From: Peronospora farinosa | Taxonomy: Eukaryota > Oomycota > Peronosporomycetes > Peronosporales > Peronosporaceae | Length of the DNA stretch: 64,000 bases | Assembly (NCBI GenBank): GCA_947646735.1 | Contig: CANTFK010000631.1 | Coordinates: forward strand, 62,001-126,000 | Reading direction: 5' to 3' | Part shown: in pieces, positions 11,635 to 22,532 of the stretch | Numbering within the stretch: the first letter of the stretch is position 1 | How the letters are laid out: the number at the start of each line of letters is the position of its first letter | Program-made: the position numbers and the translations under genes | The notes under the pieces: generated by a model | The model's database searches: none | Told to the model about the DNA's origin: nothing | The model's input: the letters and a program-made list of their open reading frames with translations, nothing else

Positions 11635-12636
11635 CTACTGGGAGTCGACATTTTCCCCTGCGGTGCTCGCCTTTTGGCTAGGAGCAGGGCTTCGGCTTTG
11701 CCGATTTGAACGTTGCTTTCGCAACGGACAGCTAGGGCGGAGATGCCTAGTGCTTCCGCACATGTAACATCTACGGATGCTACCTTGCTGCTCAGCAGCT
11801 TGAAGCTCAGCTTCTTCAGCATGGCTGAGGTCCATGGGTTCCGCCCTATTAGAGGTATTTGATTGATACCAGGGCAGACCATATCGAGCAGATTTAAAAT
11901 TAAATTCAGCGTTAAATGCTACGCTTACTGCCTCCTCAAAAGTTGAAGGCTGGACACGGAAAACTTCCGTCCTGGCGACCCCAGTGCGAAGTCCCTCCAT
12001 AAAAATGGTTACTCGGACTTCCTCTGCCAGTGGGTCCTGCTGCATAGCAGCAATGAGAGTTCTCAACTCTTGGACATAGTCCGACAATTCCTTCTTACCC
12101 TGTCGGGTAGCTAGGAAGCGTGAGCGCACACGATAAGCCTGATTAGGCGGTGCAAACACACAAGTTAATTGCTTTTTAAGCATCTCCCATGTGGGAAATG
12201 CAGCATTTACAGAGACACCGCTCGTTAGAGCCCACTCTCTAGCTCTTCCACCGAGCTTAGAAATGGCCAAGCCAACTCGTTGCTTATCGGATGCAAGCAT
12301 GGCGGCATCCATTGCCATTTCAACTTCTCGGATCCAGAGGAGAAGGTTCTCTCCCTCCTTCCCCTCGAAGGTCTTGACACTTAAAACAAGTGGACGAGCC
12401 TTTGGCTCTGCATCGGTCACAGGTACCGGAATGTACTGTATAGGCGCGGCTGACGCTGCCTGGTCATGGACCTGCCCGAGGAGCGTTGCCTCATAACGCA
12501 TAAAGGCCTCAAGACGAGCATTTAGAACCTCGGGGCCTTGGGCCAAAAGGGCCTCGATTTGATCGGGCCCGACGAACGCCGATAGTTTATCTAAGGCGAG
12601 TCGCTGTGCCTCAGAGAGGTGATTTTGATTCTCCAT
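11635..12636 (-). CDS. gag: Gypsy Gag polyprotein
   Basis: 333 residues from ATG at 12636. The middle part has the retrotransposon gag core ([20 protein letters not shown] and following), which packages RNA in the particle. Near the C-terminus is one CCHC zinc knuckle, [14 protein letters not shown] (C-x2-C-x4-H-x4-C), for RNA binding, followed by a basic serine-rich tail. The ORF ends with TAG at 11635; the pol frame (-1) is already open before this point, so gag and pol overlap. It starts 61 bp downstream of the 5' LTR. Confidence 0.93.
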   Translation of the reverse strand: MENQNHLSEAQRLALDKLSAFVGPDQIEALLAQGPEVLNARLEAFMRYEATLLGQVHDQAASAAPIQYIPVPVTDAEPKARPLVLSVKTFEGKEGENLLLWIREVEMAMDAAMLASDKQRVGLAISKLGGRAREWALTSGVSVNAAFPTWEMLKKQLTCVFAPPNQAYRVRSRFLATRQGKKELSDYVQELRTLIAAMQQDPLAEEVRVTIFMEGLRTGVARTEVFRVQPSTFEEAVSVAFNAEFNFKSARYGLPWYQSNTSNRAEPMDLSHAEEAELQAAEQQGSIRRCYMCGSTRHLRPSCPLRKQRSNRQSRSPAPSQKASTAGENVDSQ

Positions 12637-12678
12637 TCTCACAGAGGGTCAGTCTTTAAAGACTCAGGTGTAGGATTG

Positions 12679-12696
12679 ACTACTAGTGCTACCAAG
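12679..12696 (-). promoter_or_regulatory. Candidate primer-binding site
   Basis: Immediately inside the 5' LTR the minus strand reads CTTGGTAGCACTAGTAGTC. From its third base it begins with TGG, as expected for pairing to a tRNA 3' CCA end. The tRNA species was not identified. Confidence 0.45.
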
Positions 12697-13337
12697 TGTA
12701 GCGGAGCTACACAGCTCTTTAGCCAGAGGAAGACTTTCGGCTGGAAGCCTCTTAGTTCTAGAGAACTAAATAGAGTGAAGGCTAAAAGCCACTTAGTTCT
12801 GAGGAACTAATTAAACGACTTAAAGTCACCCTGTTCTAAGGAACTAGGAAAGAGACTTTTAATCAATCAAGCAATATGCTTAAGGTTCAGAGAACCAACG
12901 CACAGAGTGCAAGAACAAGCTAGAAGCTTAGGGGTTCAGAGAACCAACGCACGAAGTGCACAAGAGAACAAGTCAGAACGACTTGCGATCTTAAACTCAA
13001 AAGGAGAACTGATTTTATTTATGCTTTAAGATATTATGAATAGTCCTACTTTAAGTACACTACACTAGATTAATTACTATTATAGTAATTATTATATGCA
13101 GACTTTGCTATTGGACGACGTATCGTCTAAACATCTGTGTATGATGTACTTAATACAGCGTTAGTGATTTATCGAATCCCAATCGATAAGATACGGTATT
13201 ACCGAATACCGTATTATAACGCTCATACTTAATACCTCTCTAACGAGAAGTATAATAATGCATTATATGCAATACAAAGGAGAGTTTAAGCGTAAACTCT
13301 CGGAAAGACGTTACAACCGTCGTGTAACCCCGTTACA
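12697..13337 (-). repeat. Gypsy 5' LTR
   Basis: 641 bp, same ends and internal palindromes as the copy at 5219-5859, with roughly six single-base differences. It is followed by the second copy of the CAATG target site duplication at 13338-13342. Confidence 0.95.
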
Positions 13338-13342
13338 CAATG

Positions 13343-13744
13343 TCTGCGACGTCCTCAACATGGATCGTCGATCGTTCCTAGAAGGATGATCTTTAACCTC
13401 GTGCTAATGTCTTTTCGCTGCCATTTTTAATGAAAGGACTGGTATATGTGTGCTATTTTATTGCTGGCTGAACTCTCGCTTGTTCTGTGCTTACCGAACG
13501 CCAGTACCATTGTGGATCAAGTTTACGACTATCAAAAGTAATTTTAGATGACAAGATGCAAAAAAATATACTCAGGTCTTAGTTCGCAAACCTTTGCTAT
13601 CTCTAAGCCTGTTCAACGTTTTAGATCGTTCCTGTCCTGTCCTGACTCGATCTTGACCACAATCACTTATTGCGCCATCGCAGCAACATCATCACCACGA
13701 CGTCATTCGGCTCGACAGGGTTCCGCTTTCTGCTAGAGCGTTTC
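13343..13744. other. CRN 3' flank without recognisable gene
   Basis: About 400 bp between the gypsy target site and the CRN stop. No convincing coding, tRNA or repeat structure was seen; it probably contains the CRN 3' untranslated region. Confidence 0.5.
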
Positions 13745-15475
13745 CTAGTCACTGAAACCTGCAGCTGATGCTACTTCTTCAGCCAAACGATCGAGATTTT
13801 CTTGCGTAGCGCATTGATAATAGCTATTAAGTGACTGCACCAGCGCCAGGCTCAGCGAATTCTCGTAAGGGAGTCTCAGAATGGAACGTGTAAGTATTTC
13901 AGCATCCCTTCGTTTCAAATAAGGGGTCGCATTATCTCCTATCACAAGATCAATCCAGAGAGTCTTCTCCTCAGTGAGGATCACATTCGGCACACGAGGA
14001 TCTCCATGAGCCAAGTTATTTGCATGAAGCTGCCATAACATGTAAAAGAGGCTTCGTACTTTCTCTCGAGTCGTTGGTCGCGGTAGAGGTTTCCCGACAG
14101 GACACAGTAATAGCGCACCGCTTTCCATAGTTGCGGTGACATCTCCAATAGGTTTAATCGTCAAGCCTGTGTGCTCGGCCATTAACAAGGCTCGTCGCTC
14201 CCGATAAAGACGTTCCACATCCGTTGCGATTTTCAGCGCGAAAATCTTTCCATCCTGCCCAGTAACCTTGAAAACGCGTCCGTATGCACCACGGCCGAGA
14301 AATGCATCGCCTTCCACCACATTAACATGTAATGCCTCGCAGGCATTGGTCAAGTATGCCACTCACGGCGACGTGTTCTCACAAATAAAATTCTGAAACA
14401 ATGATTTCGAGCCTTTGTCGACCCACTTCGCCTTTTGAACTCTGTAAACATCAGCCTTGTAGCTACTGATTAACCAGAATGACTGACGGTCAAAAAGAAT
14501 GGCGTATGCTGTCTCCTCGGGGCAAAGGTTTTGCAGGTATTTTACCACTTGGCCAAACGCAGCGTTATATATACTAAGCTTGCTTTCGAACAGGATGAGG
14601 CAGTCGAACAATTCTTCTTCTGCAACTCCAAATCGAAATCCATCCGGGCAATGAACACGATCTTGCGGTTCTGGCTTGACACGATACATTCCAGGATGGG
14701 TCGCAAATCCATCCGGTTTGAGGTGTTTGCTCTTATACAATTTAAAACCCTGAGAGAACCATTGATACCTCTCACTATTCACGTATACCAAACCACAGCT
14801 TTCTAGTATGCTGCTGAAGAAAGGAGTAATAAATGCGTCCAAATCAGCCTCATTCGTAATGACATCAGCTTTAATCTGAGTCTCCTTCGACCAAAATGCT
14901 TCTTCGTCCTCGACTGGTGCAAAATCGATGACCTGCTTTTTTACTTCCAATTTTATTTGCTCTTGCGCACCAAGTGCCGCATTCGACAAGGACTTTGACG
15001 ATTTGTGTGGCAAAGAGGCCACCGCTTGCTCAAGCTGCTGTGCAGCTCGCAATAAACGATTAATGTCTTCTCGCATCCGTACTGCCTCATCGACATCTTG
15101 AGCTTGTACGTGCTGAAACGGAACTACCACCAGCACGTGAATTTGTTCTGGCAATGGCTGCGACATCTTGTTATCATCAAAGAGCCAACGCTGTAAGGTT
15201 CTCGTTGCCATCACTTGCTTTACACCAATCATCTGCTGGATATTTGAATGTGTCTTCCCTGTATATAGCAGTTGCGCAGCAACATCGTCGTCCTTTAGCC
15301 ACTTGTCGTCCGTTCCCTTTGCCAGGAAAAGTTGCAGGTTACGCGCAGGACCTTGGAGATCTTCATTCTTCGCCTTAATAACCTTCTTTAAGTCCCCCAC
15401 ACTCTGAGTCACATCGATCTCCACAGAAAACGCACTTCCCTTCACACCAACAATGGCGCAGAACAGCTTTACCAT
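13745..15475 (-). pseudogene. Crinkler (CRN) effector interrupted by one in-frame TGA
   Basis: CRN proteins are secreted oomycete effectors delivered to host nuclei. From ATG at 15475 the protein begins MVKLFCAIVG and has LQLFLAK (LFLAK/ubiquitin-like header), a DWL-like segment and the HVLVVVP junction. Next comes a region with a PD-(D/E)xK nuclease-like pattern (KPDGF followed by LFDCLILFESKLS), and then a kinase-like module: glycine loop GRGAYGRV, ALK lysine, catalytic-loop-like HGDPRVPN and IDL. A TGA at 14365-14363 separates the nuclease-like part from the kinase-like part; both lie in the same frame, so a single nonsense change (or a sequencing error) splits an otherwise open gene of about 575 codons. 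A shortened header plus nuclease-like protein of 370 residues could still be made. There is no obvious classical signal peptide, as in many CRNs. Confidence 0.9.
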
Positions 15476-15506
15476 GATTTTGAGCCACAATATTCGCAAA
15501 TATATT

Positions 15507-16090
15507 TGTAACAGGGCATCTACTTACACGTAAAAATTAAGTAATATACTTAATGTTTGGTCTAAAAGTATCCATGATTACTTTTGACCTGTCACTTGGG
15601 TGCGATACACAAACGTGATCCACCCTCGTGAATGTGATATCCATTGATGGATTCACATGGGAAGGGATGACGCTAGTTGAAGCTAGGCATCGCGACGTCT
15701 CAGAAGGACGTCAGTTGCGATCTTAAATCTAGATTTAAGTTCATGCGTCAGGATACGCTTCTGAAAAGTCGCGTATCCGATCTATATTTATAGCCAATCA
15801 GTAGTTAAGTTAGTATTTAATTAAAATTCATTAAATATAGCTCAGTCTTGAATTTAAGCACAGCGCACGAGAAGCTGAAAAGCTTCTGCGTGACGTCGGT
15901 GCCTTCTTGTTAAGAAGTTCGTTGCACTCTCGCTAAAGTGAGACGCAACTAGTGGTACGACTGCTTAAGCAGTCGACCAACCGCTTATCCACCCTCGCAC
16001 GCGAAGGTAAGACGGTCTAACCGCTTCCTCGCCTGTGCTGAAGGTGTGTGCTCGTAGTACGAGGCAACTGCGTAGGAGCGCCCGTCTACA
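15507..16090 (+). repeat. Probable solo LTR upstream of the CRN gene
   Basis: The sequence starts TGTAACAGGG and ends near CGTCTACA, giving TG...CA termini. A diverged relative in opposite orientation is at about 52960-53428, sharing a block around GATATCCATTGATG. Comparison with the CRN-derived array shows that CRN upstream sequence is continuous to within about 30 bp of the ATG, stops at this element and resumes at about 16090, so it is an insertion. No clean target duplication was found, hence the boundaries are approximate. Confidence 0.65.
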
Positions 16091-16167
16091 GGTTTCTTAT
16101 ACGACTATACAGGGGCCAAAACGTGAGACATCCTTCCGTTCTGCATGGCTGACTACCAAAAATCATA

Positions 16168-16757
16168 ATGTTGATCCCGCTGAGCGAACGACTTAGACAA
16201 GTAAGATTTCTCTAGCGTTATTCGGAGCTGGTTCACTAAACAAGTCACATCCTTTCCTTCAATGTTTCTTATGGTTACGATGCTGAACGTGTCGCCGTCA
16301 TGGATGCCGCCTTGCTGACTACTGGTTGTAATGAAGTATGCACGCAGTCACAGACGCCCGAGCACCTATTTTCCGCTATTGAGATCATGCGCTTGCAGAA
16401 TATTAATACTTTGCAGAACAAGGTGGATCGGGTTAAGGACGATGCCACTGTAGCTCAGCACGAGAAGATGACAAAATTTGTGGCCGCTACGGCCCCCTCG
16501 GCTCCCCGATTACCCCTATTTCGGCCGTGGTCAAGTACAATATGGACGTGGCTGGAGAAGCTCACGGAGAACGTGATGCAGGTCGCCCAGCGTTTGTCCA
16601 AGCAGTGTCTGAGCTGCGTGGCCGGAAGACCCTGGAATTGAGGTGTGATGTGGATTATTTTGAGCTGCCGTATGCTTTAGTGTCGATATTGAATTACGAT
16701 GTTATATACACAAGCTGTACCGTTGCCATTCGCTGGATCTTTAGGACATTAACGTAA
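16168..16757 (+). pseudogene. Reading frame divergent from the CRN gene, decayed
   Basis: An ATG at 16168 opens IPLSERLRQ and then hits a stop. The frame resumes at 16300 with about 110 codons rich in charged residues, and an overlapping frame runs to 16757, ending at a possible donor. The first part is homologous, in reading frame, to the plus-strand ORF carried by each unit of the array at 53.6-64 kb (MPLSEQLRR...). An alignment gap of 9 bp between the two copies keeps frame, which hints at a former protein-coding gene head-to-head with CRN. No family was recognised. Confidence 0.4.
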
Positions 16758-16825
16758 GTATCTTTTAGCGACGTGAAAATGTCGAGCATATTTCTTTCAG
16801 TGTTTCTGATGTCTCATGTTAGTTC

Positions 16826-18931
16826 ATTATATAGCAGTCTTGTGAATGAGGCTTTCCATCAAGAAGTGATGCGACTTTGATAAACATGGCAACAGACTGC
16901 TGTACGCATCAATTCTTTACTAGACTTCAGATCCACTTCCTGCGATGTTGCCAGCATCTTAAACGTCTTTGCATAAATATCGCAGTACTGTAGTCCATTC
17001 AGCAACAGCTTCTTCGATATGTCCTGTTGGCGAATGAACTCTTCGGGTATGTTAATGCCTTTCAGAGCTTTGCATCTCTGCACTGCAAACCGCACCGACC
17101 TTGCCATCTTCGGAACTCAGGTAAAAGAGACTATTTGGCTCAAATTTGGTCAATCGTCGGTACACTAGCAAATTTTTCTTGTGCTTGGAAACGAGGTGGA
17201 AATCCCTTACGCACAGCAGTGTGGTTTACCAATACCCAGCAAGCCCATCACAATACTTTTCTTCGTATGCAAGTATTCACGCTATTGTGAAAAGACTCTT
17301 GAAACTATCCATCCAGCATTTTCCATTCGCCAAACTTTTCCACTTTGGTACGTACATCTACCCAAGCTGCTCATATACGAAGGGCTCTTGTGTACAGCAA
17401 TGACACCCCGCTCGTTCAGTAGAATGCATTCCTCAGCGTATTTTATGGCTCGTTCAGTACAATGGCGGGTGGAAGCTGTACATTTGCTGTAATCGAAACA
17501 ACATTCGCAACCTGTGCTGGCAACTTACCAGCACGTGTACCGGAATATTCCAGCTGCAACATCCTCCTCGAGACTTGAATCCGCATAGCTTCCTCCATGT
17601 AGCCAATTAACCACGCTGACTGCGCTTCCGCACCGTCTACAGCGTCAGACCACTGATGTAACTCACGCTTTGCTTCACCTTTGCATCCGTCAGCCATGCT
17701 TCGCGGCCCTTATCTTTCTGTGCCAGGAGGAGCGCTGGTCCATGGCATTACATGAGATTGTCACCAACTTCATCTCTTTGATTGCCCTTTTCAAGTGTCC
17801 CACTGACTTGTTGTAATGGAGTCCACAGGAAAGATTCTTGCTTTTTCAACCAGCACACACATTTGATAAAGCAGTACCATTTTCCTACAGCTGAGAAATT
17901 GTCGAAGGAGATAATTTGTCAAGTCAGCAAAAGCGAATTAAAGCGATGGGTCAGCACTGAAAAAGCAGAAAGGTCAGAGGTATCAATGGCAGTGGACAAA
18001 ACTATCTTCCTGTGAAATGGGGTTAGTTAGACGACAGCCTCTATCGAAAACTAGCAAATGAATTTCTCGTCCTACAAAAGTGAGACTGAAATTACGCTCG
18101 TCTGGCCTGGCTTGCTCATCGTGCTCATTGCTCCATTGCCTTCTCGCGGACCTTGTCTTGATATGACTCATCACATGTGCTAACGTCGAGCTGTCCTCAT
18201 AAATTCAATGCAGCACACAACGTCACAGTTTAGCAGCATGAAGAGCTCTCCCGCTTCGATGATGTGCAACTGAGATCAATCGTTTCAGGTACGTAACTGC
18301 AGCAGCCAAAACAACACGGGTTCAAGACAACTTTATACAAATCACCACACATTTGCAATTCTACCTTATACTGGTATACGTACATATCGTCTTCATGGCC
18401 CTTGTGCAAAGCCGAAGCAGCAATTGTCTGAAACGCTTCTTCCACACTCGTCGCTTCTTTCGCACTTGTTTCATAGTGCTGAATTGGCTAAATCACTCCC
18501 ACCGTAATAAACATCAACACCAATCATGTAATTGCAGCACTGTCATATCCACTCACCTGTTGGACGTTCTTTCCACGGCACCACTCGTGCGCCTTCTCCT
18601 TGGGAACCTGCACCACGATTATGATAAGTCATTCCACAGCCACAATTCCTAGACCCTCAGCCCAAGTCAATTATTTCTCCTCACTCTTCGTTCCGACTCC
18701 TTGTCCACCTTGTTACCCAGTACAATAAACGGAAAGGCATCCGAGTCTCTTGGTCCTGCCTGTGCCAAGAACTCGTCTCGCCACGTGTCCAGCTTCTCAA
18801 AAGACTACAATAAAACGATAGAAATGTCAGCCCTTTGCAGCCTCACTACTACATCTTCACTGTTATTAATTGCCTTGGGGTTGGTAATGTCATAGACCAG
18901 CACGCATGCATCAGCTCCACGGTAAAAGGCG
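16826..18931. repeat. Segmental duplication, copy B (parent)
   Basis: Near-identical to 1-2106. In this copy the RAB7 gene continues uninterrupted to its start codon, so this is the ancestral arrangement. The left edge at about 16826 coincides with window position 1, so the true left boundary of the duplication is unknown. Confidence 0.95.
16859..17697 (-). CDS. Unrecognised multi-exon gene downstream of RAB7, copy B
   Basis: Same structure as 34-872: an ATG at 17697 preceded in frame by a stop, a first exon rich in charged residues ending at a GTAAGT donor, and a terminal open stretch (17107-16859) containing INIPEEFIRQQDISKK. Function unknown. The intervening roughly 400 bp contains short open pieces that may be further exons. 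It sits 530 bp downstream of the RAB7 stop on the same strand. It could also be decayed. Confidence 0.35.
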
Positions 18932-19243
18932 ACACCTAGACTCTGGAATCGCTCCTGGCCCGCCGTGTCCCATATTTGCATCGTCACCAGTTTGTCGTCC
19001 AGCATGATCTCCTTGGTAAGAAAGTCGGCACCAATCGTGGCCTTGTATTGACTACTAAACTTTTCGTTCACGTACTGGTTCATAAGCGACGTTTTCCCCA
19101 CGCTAAATGATGACAAAAAATAGTATTATGTGACGTATGATTCACTTTTGAGACTTTAATTCTGTAGCCACATTAAGAGAGTTAACGCACCCACTATCAC
19201 CCAAAATGATCACCTTAAGCAGAACTTTCTTGCGGTGCGACAT
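18230..19243 (-). CDS. RAB7: RAB7 small GTPase (six exons)
   Basis: RAB7 directs late endosome and vacuole membrane fusion. Six exons with GT-AG introns, placed by eye: 19243-19191, 19102-18853, 18804-18685, 18607-18557, 18478-18384 and 18296-18230. Together they give 211 residues, close to the family norm of 205-210. Visible motifs are the P-loop GDSGVGKTS split across intron 1, the switch I/effector region [26 protein letters not shown] (switch II), GNKVD for guanine specificity, ETSAKEA, and the C-terminal CC prenylation site. The remaining intron-derived codons between NPKAINN and SFEKLD depend on which donor is used. The 3' half is duplicated at 1405-2106. Confidence 0.95.
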
Positions 19244-19288
19244 ATCAATTGAGCAATGGATCGAGTGTCACGTATGAAAAGAGAGTAA

Positions 19289-19345
19289 ACCTTCGATTTA
19301 CCGTCTCTAGACCTTCGTTTTACCGTCTCTAGACCTTGATTTTAG
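19289..19345. repeat. 22-bp direct repeat upstream of RAB7
   Basis: Two full units (19289-19310, 19311-19332) and a partial third share ACCTTCG plus TTTACCGTCTCTAG. They lie 45-100 bp upstream of the RAB7 start codon, in its presumed promoter; the role is unknown. Confidence 0.8.
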
Positions 19346-19439
19346 TAAGAAAAGGTGTGATGTAAAGAGAATCCTCCACAAGCGTTTCAGCCAATCGAAA
19401 AGCAAGATAGAATAGAGATGGCTACGTTTGACATGCTCA

Positions 19440-21356
19440 TTAAAGTCGCCTGAGATGGCTACACCTTTTGTAACGCAATATGTGACATGCTATACACCAA
19501 ATCGCTAACTTATAGTAGTCGCCGTGTTGGAGCTCCGAAGTGAATTGACAGACGGCAACATTGCGAGTGGTCGGCGTAGTCAGCGTTGTAGAAGTTGACG
19601 TGCTTGGATCACGATTGGTTACCTCCGTTTTCATTCGATTAAGCTCCAACATCACCACTGGATCACAATTCATTTCGGTCGCCAAACAAATCGTCTTTTG
19701 TACCGCCTCCAAATCGCTCACAGGCTGGCGACCAGGGGCGGTCATAGCACCATGTGACAACCACGAATCATCCAGTGAGCCAGGGTACCCCTGCTCAAAA
19801 CCAGGGTTATTGCTCAGTACGTTGCTGACATTGTTGCTGTTGCGGCGGGGTGCAGCTGGACTGGATGAGAATGCCTGCATATCGACTGGTGTCAAGCTAT
19901 CTGAATTTGTAGACTCTTGCACTATCGTATGGCGGGTCAGGTCGTCCAAGCTCAATTGTATACCAACCGTACCTTGAGCGGCATGCAGCGCCGAATCGGC
20001 AAAATCTGCATCTGTCAGGTTTTCGTCGGACACCTTCTCAGAACTAGATGCCACAACCTCAATCAGCCGCATGGGACTGACTAGCTATAAACGCTTCAAC
20101 AGCACTTGAATCTGCGCATCAAGTTTTTTATCAATATGGTCGTCCGGGGCAACTGCAGCTCCTGTCTCGGTAGTAAACATCACGCCCACGTGCGCGAAGC
20201 TAGCAATGATGCGAGACCGCGGAATTTGCTGCCAACCTTGTACCACCCACTCTACAACCTTCTGCAATGGAATATCGTAGATATCAAGCTGACCTTCTTC
20301 GCGTCGGTCAAGCGCGTAGTCTAAGAGCTGGTAGCGGTAATGGCGCTTGATAGCAGCCACAACGCCCATTTCTAAAGTTCGAACACAGAGCTCTCCAGTG
20401 TGGTTGCGTTCCACAAAATGCATCTTTACATTCGACAGCAATGCTTTTTGCACGCACATGGCAGCTACTGAGTCAACAATCAGTACTATGTTGCGATTAC
20501 TAAAACGCATGCGCCAATCCAGTGCCATGAGCCAGTCTCGTAGCATCGTCGGCGGCATCCAGGCTTTATGATTGCAGGCAAATTAATATGGCCGTTCTTC
20601 CGTCTTTTGGTTCGAATCCATCGACAATGGGTGAGAGGTCCCACAAAAAACGGGTTAAGTCTATCACTGCCGTCCGCGTTAAGTGCCAATAGCATTGTCA
20701 ACTTTTTTTCCGGATGATGGTTAGTTGGTAACGCTTGCCTGTCCGGACTCATCGCGTAAAACAGCCGCGTCTCATGCAGCCAGTAGACATTTTCCGGCGG
20801 CACACCCGCCACTGCCGCCTTGATATGGTCCGGCGTGGAGATCACCGACGTTTCCGGTGTCAATTTCGGTTTACTGTCCGCTACTTTATGTTGCGTTCGT
20901 CCTTTGCTGCCTTTGCCTCCTCCTAAAGAGAATCCATGCCTTCCCATGAATGAATGCATCCAGCATTAGAATATTAGGGCGGAGAGCATGTGACACTTTT
21001 GGTAGCTGCGGGGCTAGGAGCTTATAGAATATGCGCGCTTTATGTCGTACGAGATCTCCTGGTAATTTGAGTCGTCTTGCTTGGCAGTATAGGAACCAAT
21101 TGGCCAGCGCCGAGTACACCTCGGGACAGTTGACGGTGCGCAGCTTCTTGTAGTCGCGATCTTCACTAGACACGAGTTCGAAGCGTTTCTTGAGCATGTA
21201 GCTAGTGGCGGCCTGTGATGGCACATAGTCGTGATTGGACTGCTCTTTAGCCCATTGACCCAATTGTGTTTGGGTGGTCTTGGGAAACTGTCGCGCGTGT
21301 AGACAGATGAGGCGCTTTTGCTCAGGCGTGAGCCCGTGCCTTGGGCTTGTGAACAT
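19440..21356 (-). pseudogene. Pogo/Tigger-like DDE transposase, degenerate
   Basis: Transposase of the pogo/CENP-B-like group, cut-and-paste type. From ATG at 21356: an N-terminal helix-turn-helix region (LTPEQKRLICLHARQFPKTTQ), then LANWFLYCQARRLKLPGDLV and WMHSF-like DNA-binding parts. A frameshift follows at about 20900-20950 into the DDE domain (ENVYWLHETRLFYAMSPDRQ, LNADGSDRLNPFFVG), and another at about 20500-20560 into LIVDSVAAMC and LEMGVVAAIKRHYR. An in-frame TAG at about 20085 precedes a serine/threonine-rich tail to 19440. The first catalytic aspartate appears replaced by histidine (LHET where family members have a DET-like motif). Frameshifts plus this change make it inactive. Terminal inverted repeats were not identified. 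Confidence 0.85.
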
Positions 21357-22015
21357 GTGGACTACACGTCCACGATTATTAACCTCAGGATATTAGCAAT
21401 GTGTATGGCCCTATTTGGCTGTCGTCAGCATGCTCTTCTACATGGTCTTCTACATGCACGTCTAACACCTTCGCCGTTGCTTCATTTGCGGCCCATTTCC
21501 CAACTCTATGCTATCCAGAGTACTTTTTTCATTCATTGAATACCGTCTTGTCAAAAATGCGTCTGTGGTCTGTAGATACGTCTCTACAGATCGCAAAATC
21601 CGTGCAATCTCGCTTCTTGACGTGCCGCCGCTGTCACGGGGCTACACGACGGTTGGACCATCATACCGAAAGTAAGTCACGGTTGAAAAAGTTTCTACAT
21701 TGCATGTAATGTATTACTAATACTAATCTTTCTACAAAGGGGTATTATAAATGAGTGATATTATAAGATATAGGTCAAACCCTATACTACCGGATTCGGT
21801 CCTTAGCTGATACAGTAGTACCAAGTACATCATACACTGATAGCTAAAATTCCATATTCAGCTACAGAAGATGCCATACTACTGTATAAGACGATGCCAT
21901 ACTATAGCTACTATAATAGTTATTAATTTAGCGTAGAGTACTTAGAGTAGTATAATAAAATTGTAAATATTAAAATATGAAAATGCTATGGCCTCAGACA
22001 TTACTACTAGGGCCA
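21357..22015. other. AT-rich intergenic sequence
   Basis: No intact gene. On the minus strand around 21590-21660 there is a short open stretch (RSEIARILRSVETYLQTT) that resembles the helix-turn-helix of a mariner-type transposase, but it is too short to assign. The rest is AT-rich with short inverted runs. Confidence 0.4.
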
Positions 22016-22110
22016 CAGACATTTATACTGCGGCCACAAACAAAGCTACTACAGTACATGTAGGGCCACAGACAATAAATAATCCCAGCAAATCACAGCT
22101 TGGAAACTTC
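22012..22110 (+). repeat. Left subterminal array of GGCCACAGACA motifs
   Basis: Four variants of GGCCACAGACA occur at intervals of about 20-30 bp, followed by AATAATCCCAGCAAATCACAGCT-like sequence. The same arrangement in reverse complement occurs at 28320-28405. The pair probably marks the two ends of one element into which the copia element inserted. Confidence 0.65.
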
Positions 22111-22440
22111 AATTATAACTACCCACTCTAGATAATTAAATTACTGGTTTACTTGTACACACGAGCTTCTGCTGTGCGCGTCCCTGTAGGTGAAATTAGC
22201 AGCGCATTCTGTCCAGTCTAACATATTCTCAAGCTCGTTCTCGCTGCATCCAACATCTTTGCTGGTCGCGAACAAGCGTCTAGGGCCCAATTCTTAGCGT
22301 AACGTGCAAGAATTGCATTTCTCGCGATGCTATTACGTTTAAACGAATGGCAAAGCAACGCTAGCAATCAGCGGTAACATGTTAAAATTGTTTTAGTGTA
22401 ATAACTGCTCTTTTTTCTGACCGTCTAACTGCTATTCATG

Positions 22441-22532
22441 CATGGTATAGGAAATACTGGATGCATGGTATAGGAAATACTGGATGCATGGTATAGGAAA
22501 TACTGGATGCATGGTATAGGAAATACTGGATG
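22441..22532. repeat. 23-bp minisatellite, four exact copies
   Basis: Four perfect head-to-tail copies of a 23-bp unit beginning CATGGTATAGGAAATACT. It lies in non-coding sequence inside the repeat that hosts the copia element. Confidence 0.95.

Larger units (their letters stand above)
5219..13337 (-). mobile_element. Complete Ty3/gypsy (chromovirus-type) LTR retrotransposon
   Basis: An 8.1-kb element in minus orientation, bounded by two near-identical 641-bp LTRs (TG...CA ends) and by a 5-bp target site duplication, CAATG, at 5214-5218 and 13338-13342. In element order it has the 5' LTR, a candidate primer-binding site, gag, pol (protease, RT, RNase H, integrase, GPY/F region, chromodomain), a polypurine tract and the 3' LTR. 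Both main frames are open over their full length. About six mismatches between the LTRs suggest a recent insertion. It also carries a 427-residue ORF on the opposite strand next to the 3' LTR. It is inserted between the GCN2-like pseudogene and the CRN gene. Confidence 0.96.

Noticed and set aside
22441..22532. Possible CRISPR-like repeat
   Set aside because: Units are directly adjacent without spacers and the genome is eukaryotic; it is a minisatellite.
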